Below, in pieces: positions 17,126 through 25,630 of a stretch of 64,000 bases of DNA; positions within the stretch are counted from its first letter, which is position 1, and each line of letters begins with the position of its first letter. Under the pieces are notes generated by a model. The model searched no databases and was not told the origin of the DNA. It worked only from the letters and a program-made list of their open reading frames with translations. The DNA lies in NCBI GenBank assembly GCA_900546115.1, contig URBQ01000006.1:1-64000 (forward strand), written 5' to 3'. The translations under genes were made by a program, and so were the position numbers. This DNA comes from an uncultured Collinsella sp. Its GTDB lineage: Bacteria; Actinomycetota; Coriobacteriia; Coriobacteriales; Coriobacteriaceae.

Positions 17126-17839
17126 ATGAATGTAGAAACTGCGCAGCGGCTCGCCGACCTTCGTCGCAGCAAGGGTTTTAGCCAAGAAGGGCTGGCGCGA
17201 AAGCTGGGGCTGTCGCGCCAGGCGGTCAGTAAATGGGAGCGTGCGGAGAGCTCGCCCGATACCGAGAACCTGATCTCGCTCGCAAAACTCTATGGCGTGA
17301 GTTTGGATGAGCTCCTTAATCCGAGCGATGAGATCGAGGACGATATCGAGTTTGAGAACGAGGACCGCGCCCGTCAGCGCGAGGCCGAGGCAGCGGAGCG
17401 CGCCCGTACCCATGAGGCAGCGGCACGTGCTACCGAGGCGGCAACACAGGCGAGTGATGCCGCCGCCAAGGCGGCGCAAGCGGCAAGCTGGAGCGCGCAG
17501 GCCGCCAATGCCGCTACGGCGCAGGTGACGAGTGGCGGCGCAGCTGGCTCGACTCCGGTGAAAGGTCCGTTCCAGTCGTTTCCGTATTGGGCCGTGTGCT
17601 GGCTGCTGTTCTTTTTGCTGATGTTCCTGTTTGGTGGCTCCTTTGCCGCGCTGATCTTCTTTACAATCCCCATCTATCACTGGGTGGCGCGTGCGCTCGA
17701 TGGCGATTGGGCACGCGGGGATATTCAGGTTGGTCCGGCGCCGGAGGCGGCTAAGGCTCAGGATGTTTCCGCTGCGGTTGATACTGACGTGGCTTCCGCG
17801 ACCCCCGCTGATCCGAGCGCCAAAGAAGGTGATGAATAA
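17126..17839 (+). CDS. XRE-family HTH regulator with membrane helices
   Basis: The 237-residue product has a helix-turn-helix domain at residues 5-60 (LADLRRSKGFSQEGLARKLG, SRQAVSKWERAESSPD). An alanine/glutamate-rich helical linker follows (about 75-135), then two hydrophobic segments (about 150-190) and an acidic tail. It is therefore a membrane-tethered regulator. The start at 17126 follows AGGAGG. The next gene, a DUF4097 protein, overlaps by one base (TAATG), so the two are translationally coupled. Confidence 0.88.
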   Translation: MNVETAQRLADLRRSKGFSQEGLARKLGLSRQAVSKWERAESSPDTENLISLAKLYGVSLDELLNPSDEIEDDIEFENEDRARQREAEAAERARTHEAAARATEAATQASDAAAKAAQAASWSAQAANAATAQVTSGGAAGSTPVKGPFQSFPYWAVCWLLFFLLMFLFGGSFAALIFFTIPIYHWVARALDGDWARGDIQVGPAPEAAKAQDVSAAVDTDVASATPADPSAKEGDE

Positions 17840-18735
17840 TGAAGCTTTCGCATGAATCCAAGGTACGCCTGGGCGTTGGCATCGGGGCGTTTGTGCTCAT
17901 CATTGGGCTTGTATTTGGCGTTTCGCGGACATTGATTCATTTTGATGACCCGCGGGATCTCGACGATGTTGTATCCGGCTTGTCCGGTAGGGACGATGCG
18001 GTTGACGCCGATGTTTTGAACGATGGCGGTAAGTATTCCGCTCAGCCTCAGCAGCTTTCGAGTACGACTTTTGATGCCGATATGTTCCGCTACCTCGATT
18101 TCGATATCAATGCGGCTTCGGTGGACGTCAAGGTTGTTGATGGCAACAAGGCTCGCGTTATCGAGCGGGGGCGTGTTGCCAAGGGTATGGATGCCTCAAA
18201 GGCCGCGGCGCAAAACATCGCATCCGTCGAGGACTCGACGCTCAAGGTTTCCCAGTTTGGCAGTGATGACGGTAAGGCAATCGATCGCTCGGTTACGGTT
18301 GAGCTGCCGCGCCGTGTTGCCGAACATCTGAAGGGAGTTAACGCGCACGTACGTTCGGGTGATCTGCAGATCGCCGGCATCATCTGCGATGGCTTCGATC
18401 TTTTCCTGGACTCGGGAGATGTAAAGTTTGCGGGCGGCGTGACAGATGCGCTCAGCGCCGAGGTTGGTTCGGGCGATGTGACGTTTGACCTGAATCAGGC
18501 CCCCGCGAACTCGATGGATGTTACCGTGGGCTCGGGCGATGTGGAGATGACGGTTCCGAACTCTACGGGCTTTACGGCGAGTCTTACCCTGGGCAGCGGT
18601 GACTTCGAGAGCGATTTCCTCCCGGATGGCTACGATGGTGAGGCCGTTTCGAATCTTGAGTTCGACAACGGTGATAAGTCCGCCACGTATCGCTTTGCGG
18701 TTGGTTCGGGCGACATGTCGTTCAATCCGGAATGA
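17839..18735 (+). CDS. DUF4097 putative adhesin-like membrane-anchored protein
   Basis: The 298-residue product has an N-terminal signal anchor (VGIGAFVLIIGLVFGV), an acidic linker and a C-terminal DUF4097 beta-helix. The helix has repeated SGD turns (HVRSGDLQI, LDSGDVKF, VGSGDVTF, VGSGDVEM, LGSGDFES, VGSGDMSF) at roughly 19-24 residue intervals. Coupled to the membrane HTH protein, it may be the exported sensor or target of that regulator. A truncated relative appears at 56111. The function of DUF4097 is unsettled. Confidence 0.85.
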   Translation: MKLSHESKVRLGVGIGAFVLIIGLVFGVSRTLIHFDDPRDLDDVVSGLSGRDDAVDADVLNDGGKYSAQPQQLSSTTFDADMFRYLDFDINAASVDVKVVDGNKARVIERGRVAKGMDASKAAAQNIASVEDSTLKVSQFGSDDGKAIDRSVTVELPRRVAEHLKGVNAHVRSGDLQIAGIICDGFDLFLDSGDVKFAGGVTDALSAEVGSGDVTFDLNQAPANSMDVTVGSGDVEMTVPNSTGFTASLTLGSGDFESDFLPDGYDGEAVSNLEFDNGDKSATYRFAVGSGDMSFNPE

Positions 18736-18788
18736 CGACGGCGGGCTAAGTCCGCAAACATAGATGCTTATACGCGCTGTTTGATGTA

Positions 18789-18826
18789 GGCGCCGGAGCC
18801 GTGACGGGCTTCGGCGCCTTTGCCTT
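18789..18826 (+). terminator. terminator of the XRE-DUF4097 operon
   Basis: GGCGCCGGAGCC pairs with GGCTTCGGCGCC around GTGACG, followed by TTTGCCTTT. It lies 53 bases past the DUF4097 stop and just before elp3. Confidence 0.88.
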
Positions 18827-18838
18827 TACAATGGGGTC

Positions 18839-20746
18839 ATGGAACAGATTATTTTGAACATACTCGATGCCCTGCGTCGCGGCGAGACCGTGGACGACAA
18901 GGCGCTCGTCAAACTGATACACGCCGAGGCGCGCCGTGAGGGTGCCGACAAGCGTGATCTGGCCAAGCGCCGTCTGCTGCCGTCTTACCAGCGGGTTAAA
19001 CGCGAGGAGCCGGCTCGTTGGGCTGCGTGGAATGTCGATGCCGAGCTGGAGCGTCAACTGCTGCAGGTACTGCGCATGAAGCCGCGTCGCACGGCTTCGG
19101 GCGTGGCGACCATTACCGTCATCACCAAGCCGTGGCCCTGTTCGGGCGATTGCCTGTTTTGCCCCAGCGATCTGCGCATGCCCAAAAGCTATCTGCACGA
19201 CGAGCCGGCGTGCGCCCGCGCGGAGCAAAACTGCTTCGACCCGTATCTGCAGGTGAGTGCTCGTCTGACCGCGCTTTCGCAGATGGGGCATGCGACCGAT
19301 AAGATCGAGCTCATCGTGCTCGGTGGCACCTGGAGCGACTATCCGGAAGGCTATCAGACATGGTTTATGTCGGAGCTTTTCCGTGCGCTCAATGACGATG
19401 CCGTGGCCGGCGTGGCGGCCAATCCCATGCTGGCGCGTCCGGGTATCAGTCGTGCCGAGGCAGGGCGCCTGCTCGATGATGCTCCCGCCGATGCTCTTCC
19501 GTCGGTAGTGGCGGAGCGTCGCGAGCGCTATCGGGCCGCCGGCATTGCGACAGACGAGGCCGAGCTTACAGCCGGCGTTGCCGACGAGCAGGAGCGTGTG
19601 GATGCCGCCGTGGGCGGCTACAACCGCGCGGTGCGTCGCCTGTACGGTCCCGGCACGCCGTGGGGCGAGGTTGCCGAGTGGCAGACGGCGACGATGGAGG
19701 AGCTTGAGCGCCTGCAGCGCATCAACGAGACGGCGAAGCATCGCGTGGTGGGGCTCGTTATCGAGACGCGCCCCGATGCCGTGACGCCGCAAGCGCTTAC
19801 GCTCGTTCGCCGCCTGGGCTGCACCAAGATTCAGATGGGCATCCAGAGTCTCGACCAGCACCTGCTCGACATCAGTGAGCGCCGTATTTCGGTGGCTCAG
19901 ATCGAGCGAGCGTTTTCGCTCGCGCGCCTGTTTGGCTTTAAGATCCACGCGCACTTTATGCTCAATTTGCTCGGCGCCACGCCCGAGGGGGACAAGCGTG
20001 ACTACGAGCGCTTTATGACCGAGGGGGCCTTTATGCCCGATGAGGTCAAGGTCTACCCGTGCGCACTCATCGAGGGCTCGCGTCTGGTGGGCTGTTACGA
20101 GCGTGGCGAGTGGCGCCCCTATACCGAGGAAGAGCTGCTCGACGTGCTGGCCGACGACATCGTGGTGACGCCGTCGTTCTGCCGTATCAGTCGCATGATC
20201 CGCGACTTTAGCTCCGACGACATCATGGTGGGCAACAAGAAGCCCAACCTGCGTCAACTCGTCGAGAACCGCTTGGCGGCTCGCGGAGAAGGCGCGGCAG
20301 TGCGCGAGATTCGCTATCGCGAGATCAGTACCGCGGGTGCCGACTTGGATGAGCTGTCTCTCGATGAGGAAGTGGCGTACGAGACGCCGGTGACTTATGA
20401 GCGCTTTTTGCAGTGGGTGACGCCGCAGGGCAAGATCGCGGGTTTTTTGCGGCTGTCGTTGCCCGACCGTTCGTTTGTTGCCGCGCACGCGGACGAGCTG
20501 CCGACGATGCCGGACGAGGCGATGATTCGTGAGGTGCACGTGTATGGCATGGCGGCGCGCGTGGGGGATCAAGGCCAGGCGGCCCAGCACCATGGGCTGG
20601 GGCGGTTGCTGGTGGAGCGTGCATGCCATATTGCTCGGGACGCGGGGTATTCGCACATCAACGTGATCAGCGCGATCGGTACGCGCGAGTACTATCGCCA
20701 TCTGGGTTTTTACGACCATGGACTCTATCTGCAAAAGGAGCTCTAG
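18839..20746 (+). CDS. elp3: Elp3-type tRNA uridine(34) acetyltransferase (radical SAM/GNAT)
   Basis: A 635-residue protein. The radical SAM domain has CSGDCLFC (C-x3-C-x2-C) near residue 100, and IETRPDA and MGIQSLD follow. The C-terminal GNAT domain (about 510-635) contains QHHGLGRLLVERA, an acetyl-CoA site. Elp3 forms carboxymethyl-type modifications on wobble uridine from acetyl-CoA. A GNAT fold fused to radical SAM in this length is diagnostic. The next gene starts at the base after its stop. The ribosome site before 18839 is weak. Confidence 0.93.
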   Translation: MEQIILNILDALRRGETVDDKALVKLIHAEARREGADKRDLAKRRLLPSYQRVKREEPARWAAWNVDAELERQLLQVLRMKPRRTASGVATITVITKPWPCSGDCLFCPSDLRMPKSYLHDEPACARAEQNCFDPYLQVSARLTALSQMGHATDKIELIVLGGTWSDYPEGYQTWFMSELFRALNDDAVAGVAANPMLARPGISRAEAGRLLDDAPADALPSVVAERRERYRAAGIATDEAELTAGVADEQERVDAAVGGYNRAVRRLYGPGTPWGEVAEWQTATMEELERLQRINETAKHRVVGLVIETRPDAVTPQALTLVRRLGCTKIQMGIQSLDQHLLDISERRISVAQIERAFSLARLFGFKIHAHFMLNLLGATPEGDKRDYERFMTEGAFMPDEVKVYPCALIEGSRLVGCYERGEWRPYTEEELLDVLADDIVVTPSFCRISRMIRDFSSDDIMVGNKKPNLRQLVENRLAARGEGAAVREIRYREISTAGADLDELSLDEEVAYETPVTYERFLQWVTPQGKIAGFLRLSLPDRSFVAAHADELPTMPDEAMIREVHVYGMAARVGDQGQAAQHHGLGRLLVERACHIARDAGYSHINVISAIGTREYYRHLGFYDHGLYLQKEL

Positions 20747-21622
20747 ATGAACAAGCCGAGTGTTTCTGCTGGCGTCGTTGCCGGCGTTGCCCTGGGAGCT
20801 GCGGCGCTTGGTGCGGCCGCCGTCGCTGTTCATGCTGCCTGCCTGCAGGTTGCGCGAACCCGCAATGGGCTGGCGCGTGTGAAGCGCGTGCATGCTGAGA
20901 GCGGCGATGAGATTCGCGTGCTGGTGCAAGGCGGCGTCTACCAAAGCGCGAGTTACGTCGGAGAGCGTTGGGCAGAGCCCGTCTTTGCGTACTATCGTGC
21001 GTTTGACGACGTGTTTGAGGTCGAGGATGCAATGCGCGACGCTTATGGTCACGGCATCGACCGCATGCTTATGCTAGGTGGCGGCGGGTTTGCCTATCCC
21101 AAATTTGCGCTGATGTCGCACGAGGGCCTGCGCATGGACGTTATCGAGTATGACGGAGAGGTAACACGCTTGGCGCGCCGCTGGTTCTACCTGGATGAGC
21201 TGGAGCACGCGGTGGGCGACCGCTTGCGAGTGATTACCGCTGAGGCTCGCTCGTATCTGGGTGTGACGAGCGTGGGCCATCGTCGCTACGACGTGGTCGT
21301 GAGCGATTGCTTTGGCGGTGCCGAGCCCGTGCGCGAGCTGGCAACGGTTGAGGCGCTGCGTTTGGTGCGAGGCAGCCTGAACCCCGGGGGTATCTACGTG
21401 GCCAATATCGTGAGCGCAAACGAGGGGAGCGATGTGACGTTCCTGCGCGACTGCGCTGCCACGGCACTCGAGGTATTCGCCCACGCCTGGGTGGTCCCAT
21501 GTGGCGATGCGGAGTTCGGCGGCGAGGAGAACTACCTGCTCGTCGCCAGCGACGGCGACTACGCTTTTGCCGAAGCCGTGCCCTTCGACGCCGACTTCCT
21601 CGGCGCTGCCCTCCACGACTAG
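20747..21622 (+). CDS. spermidine synthase-like methyltransferase-fold protein, N-terminal membrane anchor
   Basis: The 291-residue product has an alanine-rich hydrophobic N-terminus (about residues 7-32), then a spermidine-synthase-like Rossmann domain. That domain shows MLMLGGGGFAYPK (motif I), DVIEYDGEVTRLARRWF and VVVSDCFGGAEPV. The catalytic signature of true spermidine synthases is not clear, so polyamine synthesis is not assumed. The start directly follows the elp3 stop, with AAGGAG in the last elp3 codons, indicating co-translation. Confidence 0.75.
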   Translation: MNKPSVSAGVVAGVALGAAALGAAAVAVHAACLQVARTRNGLARVKRVHAESGDEIRVLVQGGVYQSASYVGERWAEPVFAYYRAFDDVFEVEDAMRDAYGHGIDRMLMLGGGGFAYPKFALMSHEGLRMDVIEYDGEVTRLARRWFYLDELEHAVGDRLRVITAEARSYLGVTSVGHRRYDVVVSDCFGGAEPVRELATVEALRLVRGSLNPGGIYVANIVSANEGSDVTFLRDCAATALEVFAHAWVVPCGDAEFGGEENYLLVASDGDYAFAEAVPFDADFLGAALHD

Positions 21623-21648
21623 CGCGCCTTTCTGCGACCAGTCTTTCT

Positions 21649-21734
21649 GGGACGGGGCTATTTTAGCTACCCAAGCAGGTAGCGCGAACGGGTTGGCCGA
21701 TTGGCGGCAGGGGTAGCTAAAATAGCCCCGTCCC
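21649..21734. repeat. GGGACGGGGCTATTTTAGC inverted repeat
   Basis: A perfect stem of 24 base pairs: the left arm at 21649-21672 begins GGGACGGGGCTATTTTAGCT, and its complement ends at 21734. The loop is 38 bases. It lies between convergent genes, 27 bases after one stop and 30 before the other, and could terminate both. It shares the GGGAC outer motif with other families here. Confidence 0.85.
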
Positions 21735-21764
21735 AAATTGACTACTCATATAGTCGGCCCCGTT

Positions 21765-24209
21765 TTATGTGTGGTCGCGCCAGCCGAGGACGCGTTGCTT
21801 CATACCCTCGATGTCGAGCACGCCTTCGGCAAAGCCTTTGCGCACGAGCTCCTCGGGAACAAACTCGTCGTAGCGGTCAAAGTAAGGCACCTCGCCGGGA
21901 TAGACGAGCTCGATGGGGTCGAAGTCCTTTTCGGCCTCGGCGGCGAGCACCTCAAAGAACGTCTCCTCGTCGGCCTTCATCTTAAACTGCATAAAGTACG
22001 GACGCGACGGATCGAGCCCGCGAAGGCCCAGCTCAGCGGCACATTTAATCTTGAGCATGCGCTCGAGCGCCAAAAAGGCGTAGCTGCCCAGCCAGGGGAA
22101 GAGTACCCAGGTGTCGCCGCCCAGGTTAATGAGCGGTTTAGTTCCCGCGCCCGAAATCTCGGCGGTATGACGAGCCTGCGCAAGGCGTGCTCGTGCGTTG
22201 CCCATGAGATACGGATATGCCGCATGCTCGTTGAGCGCCTTGCGCATGCGCTCGAGTACGTGTGTATTGATGTCGCCGGGGCAGTCGCCAAAGTATGCCG
22301 GCACACGACCTTTGACTTGCGTGGCAAAGACGGTGTGTCGCTTCCAGTCCACTTCTTCGACGATCCAACAATGGCCCGCGATGGCGATGCGCTCGCCAGG
22401 TGGTGGCGGGTTGACAATCGTGCCCAGCTCGGCCGATTCGCTCCGGACGGTAAACTCCTCGTTCTCCTGGAACACGGCGTAGAACTTAAAGTTGTTGATG
22501 ATGCGCTCTCCCGCGAGGCCCACGATGAGCCCGCCACCTTCGGTGACCTGGATATGGTCAATCTTGATGAGGTGGCGCAGCAGTATGCGATAGTCATCGG
22601 CCGAGATACGGTGGAAATAGCTGAGCGTGAGAACGCGCTGAGCAAGCTCGGCCGGTGTGAGCTCGCCGGTACTGGCGAGCGTCGACATAGTCTGGTGGTA
22701 GAGCAAACTGTAGGGGAGTCGATCGAGCTCGGGTGGCTCAACCCACTTTTCCTCGCGATAGAGTTGAACGAGCGCGATGCCCTGTAGGAACTTCCAGGGA
22801 ATGGTCTCGGGCATCATCGTGCGCGGCTCGGGTTCTTCCTCGCGCATGACAAACCACATCTCGGGCGGAAGGTCGCGACGGCCTGTGCGCCCCATGCGCT
22901 GCAAAAAGGAGCTGACGGTAAACGGTGCATCGATCTGGAACGCGCGCTCCAGGCGGCCGATATCAATGCCGAGTTCTAGTGTGGAGGTGGTGACGGTTGT
23001 CTGTGCCTGTTCCTCGTCGCGCATGAGCTCCTCGGCGGTCTCGCGTAGCGATGCTGAGAGGTTGCCATGATGGATAAGGAAGCGGTCTGGCTCGTGCCGG
23101 CTCTCGCAGTAGCTGCGCAACATGGAGCACACGGCCTCTGCCTCCTCGCGCGAGTTGGCAAAGACCAGGCACTTGCGGCCGCGGGTATGTTCAAAGATGT
23201 AGCCCATGCCGGGATCGGCGTTGTCGGGTGCGGTGTCGGTGGGGTTGAGCAGTGCCTGTTCGGTTGCCTGCGGGATGTCGACTTTGCCCTCGGGGGCTGA
23301 GGAAGTGCGACGGTCCTTGGGGGCAGCCTTGCCCCGTGCCTGCTCGCGACGTTGGCGGCGTTCCTCCTGTGTGAGTTGCCCGCTATGACGCATGTCTTGG
23401 GTGCTGACGGGCAGTGCCGCGGGTGGTGCCGCCTCAATGCGCTCGCATGCGAGCACCTCAGCTTCCTGCGGACCCGTGCTCGTGAATCCTCGTTGCTGCG
23501 CCTGGGGACCCGAGTTGTAGAAGTGCTCCATGGAGATACGCCACACGCGGCGCGGCTCCTCAAAGCGGGGGATGACGCAGTCGCGTCCCGTCCCCTGCGA
23601 CAGGAAGGCGCCCGTGCGTTCCGGGTCCCCGATGGTGGCCGAAAGGCCGATGCGCCGGGGCCGCACGCCCGCCATGCGCGAAAGACGTTCGATAAGGCAG
23701 AGCGTCTGCCCGCCGCGGTCACCGCGCATGAGCGAGTGGACCTCGTCGATGACCACATAGCGCAGGTCGCAGAACATACGCGGGATTGCCATGTGCTTGT
23801 GGATCAGGAGTGCCTCGAGTGACTCGGGCGTAATCTGCAAGATGCCGCTCGGTTTTTTGATGAGTTTGGTCTTGTGCGATTGCGAGACATCGCCATGCCA
23901 GTGCCAGACGGGGATATCGGCTTCTTCGCACAGGTCGTTGAGGCGGACGAATTGGTCGTTGATGAGCGCCTTGAGGGGGCCAATGTAGAGGGCGCCCACG
24001 CTTGCAGGCGGGTTCTCCCAAAACTCGGTCAGGATGGGAAAGAAGGCCGCCTCAGTTTTGCCAGATGCCGTGGATGCCGTCAGGAGCACATTGTCCTGCG
24101 TGTTAAAGATGGCATCTGCTGCCGCAACTTGGATGGAGCGCAGGCTCTCCCAATCGTGGGAGTAAATGAAATCCTGGATAAACGGGGCGTAGCGGTCAAA
24201 GGCGTTCAC
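21765..24209 (-). CDS. Lhr-like DEAD/DEAH-box helicase, BrxHI-like (TerB/BrxD-like operon, gene 3)
   Basis: An 814-residue superfamily 2 helicase. Motif I is TASTASGKTEA (Lys51), motif II is VIDEVHSL (about 145), motif III is LSATIGD and motif VI is QRMGRTGRR. A charged, probably disordered insert lies between the two RecA lobes (about 235-320). The last 300 residues resemble the winged-helix and Lhr-core region. The GTG at 24209 is chosen for its AAAGGAGG site 4 bases upstream; the frame is open to 24272. It is the third gene of the operon with the BrxD-like ATPase and TerB protein. Type 2 BREX pairs BrxD with a related helicase, BrxHI. Confidence 0.88.
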   Translation of the reverse strand: MNAFDRYAPFIQDFIYSHDWESLRSIQVAAADAIFNTQDNVLLTASTASGKTEAAFFPILTEFWENPPASVGALYIGPLKALINDQFVRLNDLCEEADIPVWHWHGDVSQSHKTKLIKKPSGILQITPESLEALLIHKHMAIPRMFCDLRYVVIDEVHSLMRGDRGGQTLCLIERLSRMAGVRPRRIGLSATIGDPERTGAFLSQGTGRDCVIPRFEEPRRVWRISMEHFYNSGPQAQQRGFTSTGPQEAEVLACERIEAAPPAALPVSTQDMRHSGQLTQEERRQRREQARGKAAPKDRRTSSAPEGKVDIPQATEQALLNPTDTAPDNADPGMGYIFEHTRGRKCLVFANSREEAEAVCSMLRSYCESRHEPDRFLIHHGNLSASLRETAEELMRDEEQAQTTVTTSTLELGIDIGRLERAFQIDAPFTVSSFLQRMGRTGRRDLPPEMWFVMREEEPEPRTMMPETIPWKFLQGIALVQLYREEKWVEPPELDRLPYSLLYHQTMSTLASTGELTPAELAQRVLTLSYFHRISADDYRILLRHLIKIDHIQVTEGGGLIVGLAGERIINNFKFYAVFQENEEFTVRSESAELGTIVNPPPPGERIAIAGHCWIVEEVDWKRHTVFATQVKGRVPAYFGDCPGDINTHVLERMRKALNEHAAYPYLMGNARARLAQARHTAEISGAGTKPLINLGGDTWVLFPWLGSYAFLALERMLKIKCAAELGLRGLDPSRPYFMQFKMKADEETFFEVLAAEAEKDFDPIELVYPGEVPYFDRYDEFVPEELVRKGFAEGVLDIEGMKQRVLGWRDHT

Positions 24210-24290
24210 GGGGCCTCCTTTCAACAACGGGCTATCAAACGCAACAGGCAATGGGTCGTCGAATTGCAACATCGGCGTTTGCCCAGATAA

Positions 24291-24327
24291 AACCTGCCAA
24301 AATAAACCTGTCCCTTTTTGGCAGGTT
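24291..24327. repeat. GGGACAGG palindromic repeat, copy 2
   Basis: AACCTGCCAAAA (24291-24302) pairs with TTTTTGGCAGGTT (24315-24327), with AAACCTGTCCC in the loop. It is inverted relative to 102-140, and its adjoining CATCGGCGTT tract is at 24271-24280. It overlaps the stop codon of the BrxD-like gene by two bases and separates it from the helicase gene. Confidence 0.8.
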
Positions 24328-25630
24328 AGATGGTGAATTCGGCGAAGTTGCGGTCATCGTCTGCGGTGTGGGTGTCGTCTGTTGCGGCTGCCGGCGCCAG
24401 CGCGTCGCCACCGACGCCTTGCAGCAACTCGGCCACGTTGGCGTCGGGGTTTTGACATAGGATATCGAGCAGCTCGATAAAGTCGCGGATGACCTCGCGG
24501 GGCGTCAGGTGCGTGTCTGCCCCCACGCGGCCAAACTCAATCTTGAGGAAGTCCACCAAGTCGTTCTCGGTAAGCGTGGGCGTCCAGCCAAAGTAGCCGG
24601 CATGGATTTGCATGAGCTTTTCGATGAGCACCAGCAGCTCCTCGTAGGTGAGCGGCTGCAGGCGGATGATGGGCGCGAGCATGTCTTTGAGGTCATTGCG
24701 CGCAAAACGGCCCTGAGCGAGTCGGCTGCGCAGAGCTTCGTAGGAGAACACGCCGCGGCGGCGGTCCTCGATAGAGGTCGGCGTGCCGCCCATGATCACG
24801 CCCAGGTACTGCGCTTTGCCTTGGAGCGTGTCGTTGTACATGGTCAGGATCTTCTCGTAGTTATATTGGCGCGTGATCGCGTTGGGAATCTTATACAGAT
24901 TCACGAGCTCGTCGATGAGCACTAGCATGCCCTTGTAGCCGCTGCAGACCAAAAAGCGCGCAATGAGCTTAACGTAGTCGTACCAGTCGTCATCGCTGAT
25001 GATGGTCGAGGAGCCCAGTTCGGCGCGAGCCTCGCTCTTGGTGCGGTATTCGCCGCGGATCCATTTGGTCACGCGGCTCATGGCCTCTTCGTCGCCCTCT
25101 GATACGGCCGCGCGGTAGCGGCGGAGCATACGGGCGAAGTCGAAGCCGTGGACCATTTCCTCGAGCGGGGCCAGTTGGGAATTGACGGCAGACTCGTCGG
25201 CATCGGCACACGAGGCGACCCAGCGATCTAGGATAAGGTTGAGCGCACCTCCCTCGGGGCGCGTCTTGGTCGATATATTGCGGACGAGCTCGCGGTAGGT
25301 GGCAAGGCCCTGTCCCTGGCCGCCCTGTAGGCGGCGCTCAGGGGAAAGGTCGGCATCGGCGACCACAAAGCCCTCGCCCATGGCATGCGTGCGGATGGTC
25401 TGGAGCAAAAAGCTCTTGCCGGCGCCGTAGCGACCGACTAGGAAACGGAAGCTTGCGCCGCCATCGGCGATGAGGCTCAGGTCGGTGAGCAGAGCACGGA
25501 TCTCGACCTCTCGCCCCACGGTGATATAGGGAAGGCCAATGCGCGGGACAACACCGCCCTTGAGCGAGTTGAGAATGACGGCAGCGACGCGCTTGGGCAC
25601 GCGGGGCGCTGCGGATGCGGTATCACTCAT
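24326..25630 (-). CDS. BrxD-like ATP-binding protein (DUF2791 family; operon gene 2)
   Basis: A 434-residue AAA-type ATPase. Walker A is VGRYGAGKSF (Lys72), Walker B is MLVLIDELVNL (about 245), followed by MGGTPTSIED (about 285), characteristic of the BrxC/BrxD (PF10923-type) family. It starts within the end of the TerB gene (8-base overlap), so the two are coupled. In BREX such ATPases work with a helicase and PglX/PglZ. Here no methylase or phosphatase is present, so the complex must work differently. The family call is from memory of motifs. Confidence 0.82.
   Translation of the reverse strand: MSDTASAAPRVPKRVAAVILNSLKGGVVPRIGLPYITVGREVEIRALLTDLSLIADGGASFRFLVGRYGAGKSFLLQTIRTHAMGEGFVVADADLSPERRLQGGQGQGLATYRELVRNISTKTRPEGGALNLILDRWVASCADADESAVNSQLAPLEEMVHGFDFARMLRRYRAAVSEGDEEAMSRVTKWIRGEYRTKSEARAELGSSTIISDDDWYDYVKLIARFLVCSGYKGMLVLIDELVNLYKIPNAITRQYNYEKILTMYNDTLQGKAQYLGVIMGGTPTSIEDRRRGVFSYEALRSRLAQGRFARNDLKDMLAPIIRLQPLTYEELLVLIEKLMQIHAGYFGWTPTLTENDLVDFLKIEFGRVGADTHLTPREVIRDFIELLDILCQNPDANVAELLQGVGGDALAPAAATDDTHTADDDRNFAEFTI

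Noticed and set aside
18746..21052. A 768-codon minus-strand open frame opposite elp3 and the next gene
   Set aside because: Same shadow effect (His/Arg/Leu/Ala-rich, no motif). Elp3 on the plus strand has intact radical SAM and GNAT motifs.
20747..21622. Genuine spermidine synthase
   Set aside because: Only the general fold motifs are visible. The catalytic signature is unclear and no polyamine genes adjoin it, so it is called spermidine-synthase-like only.
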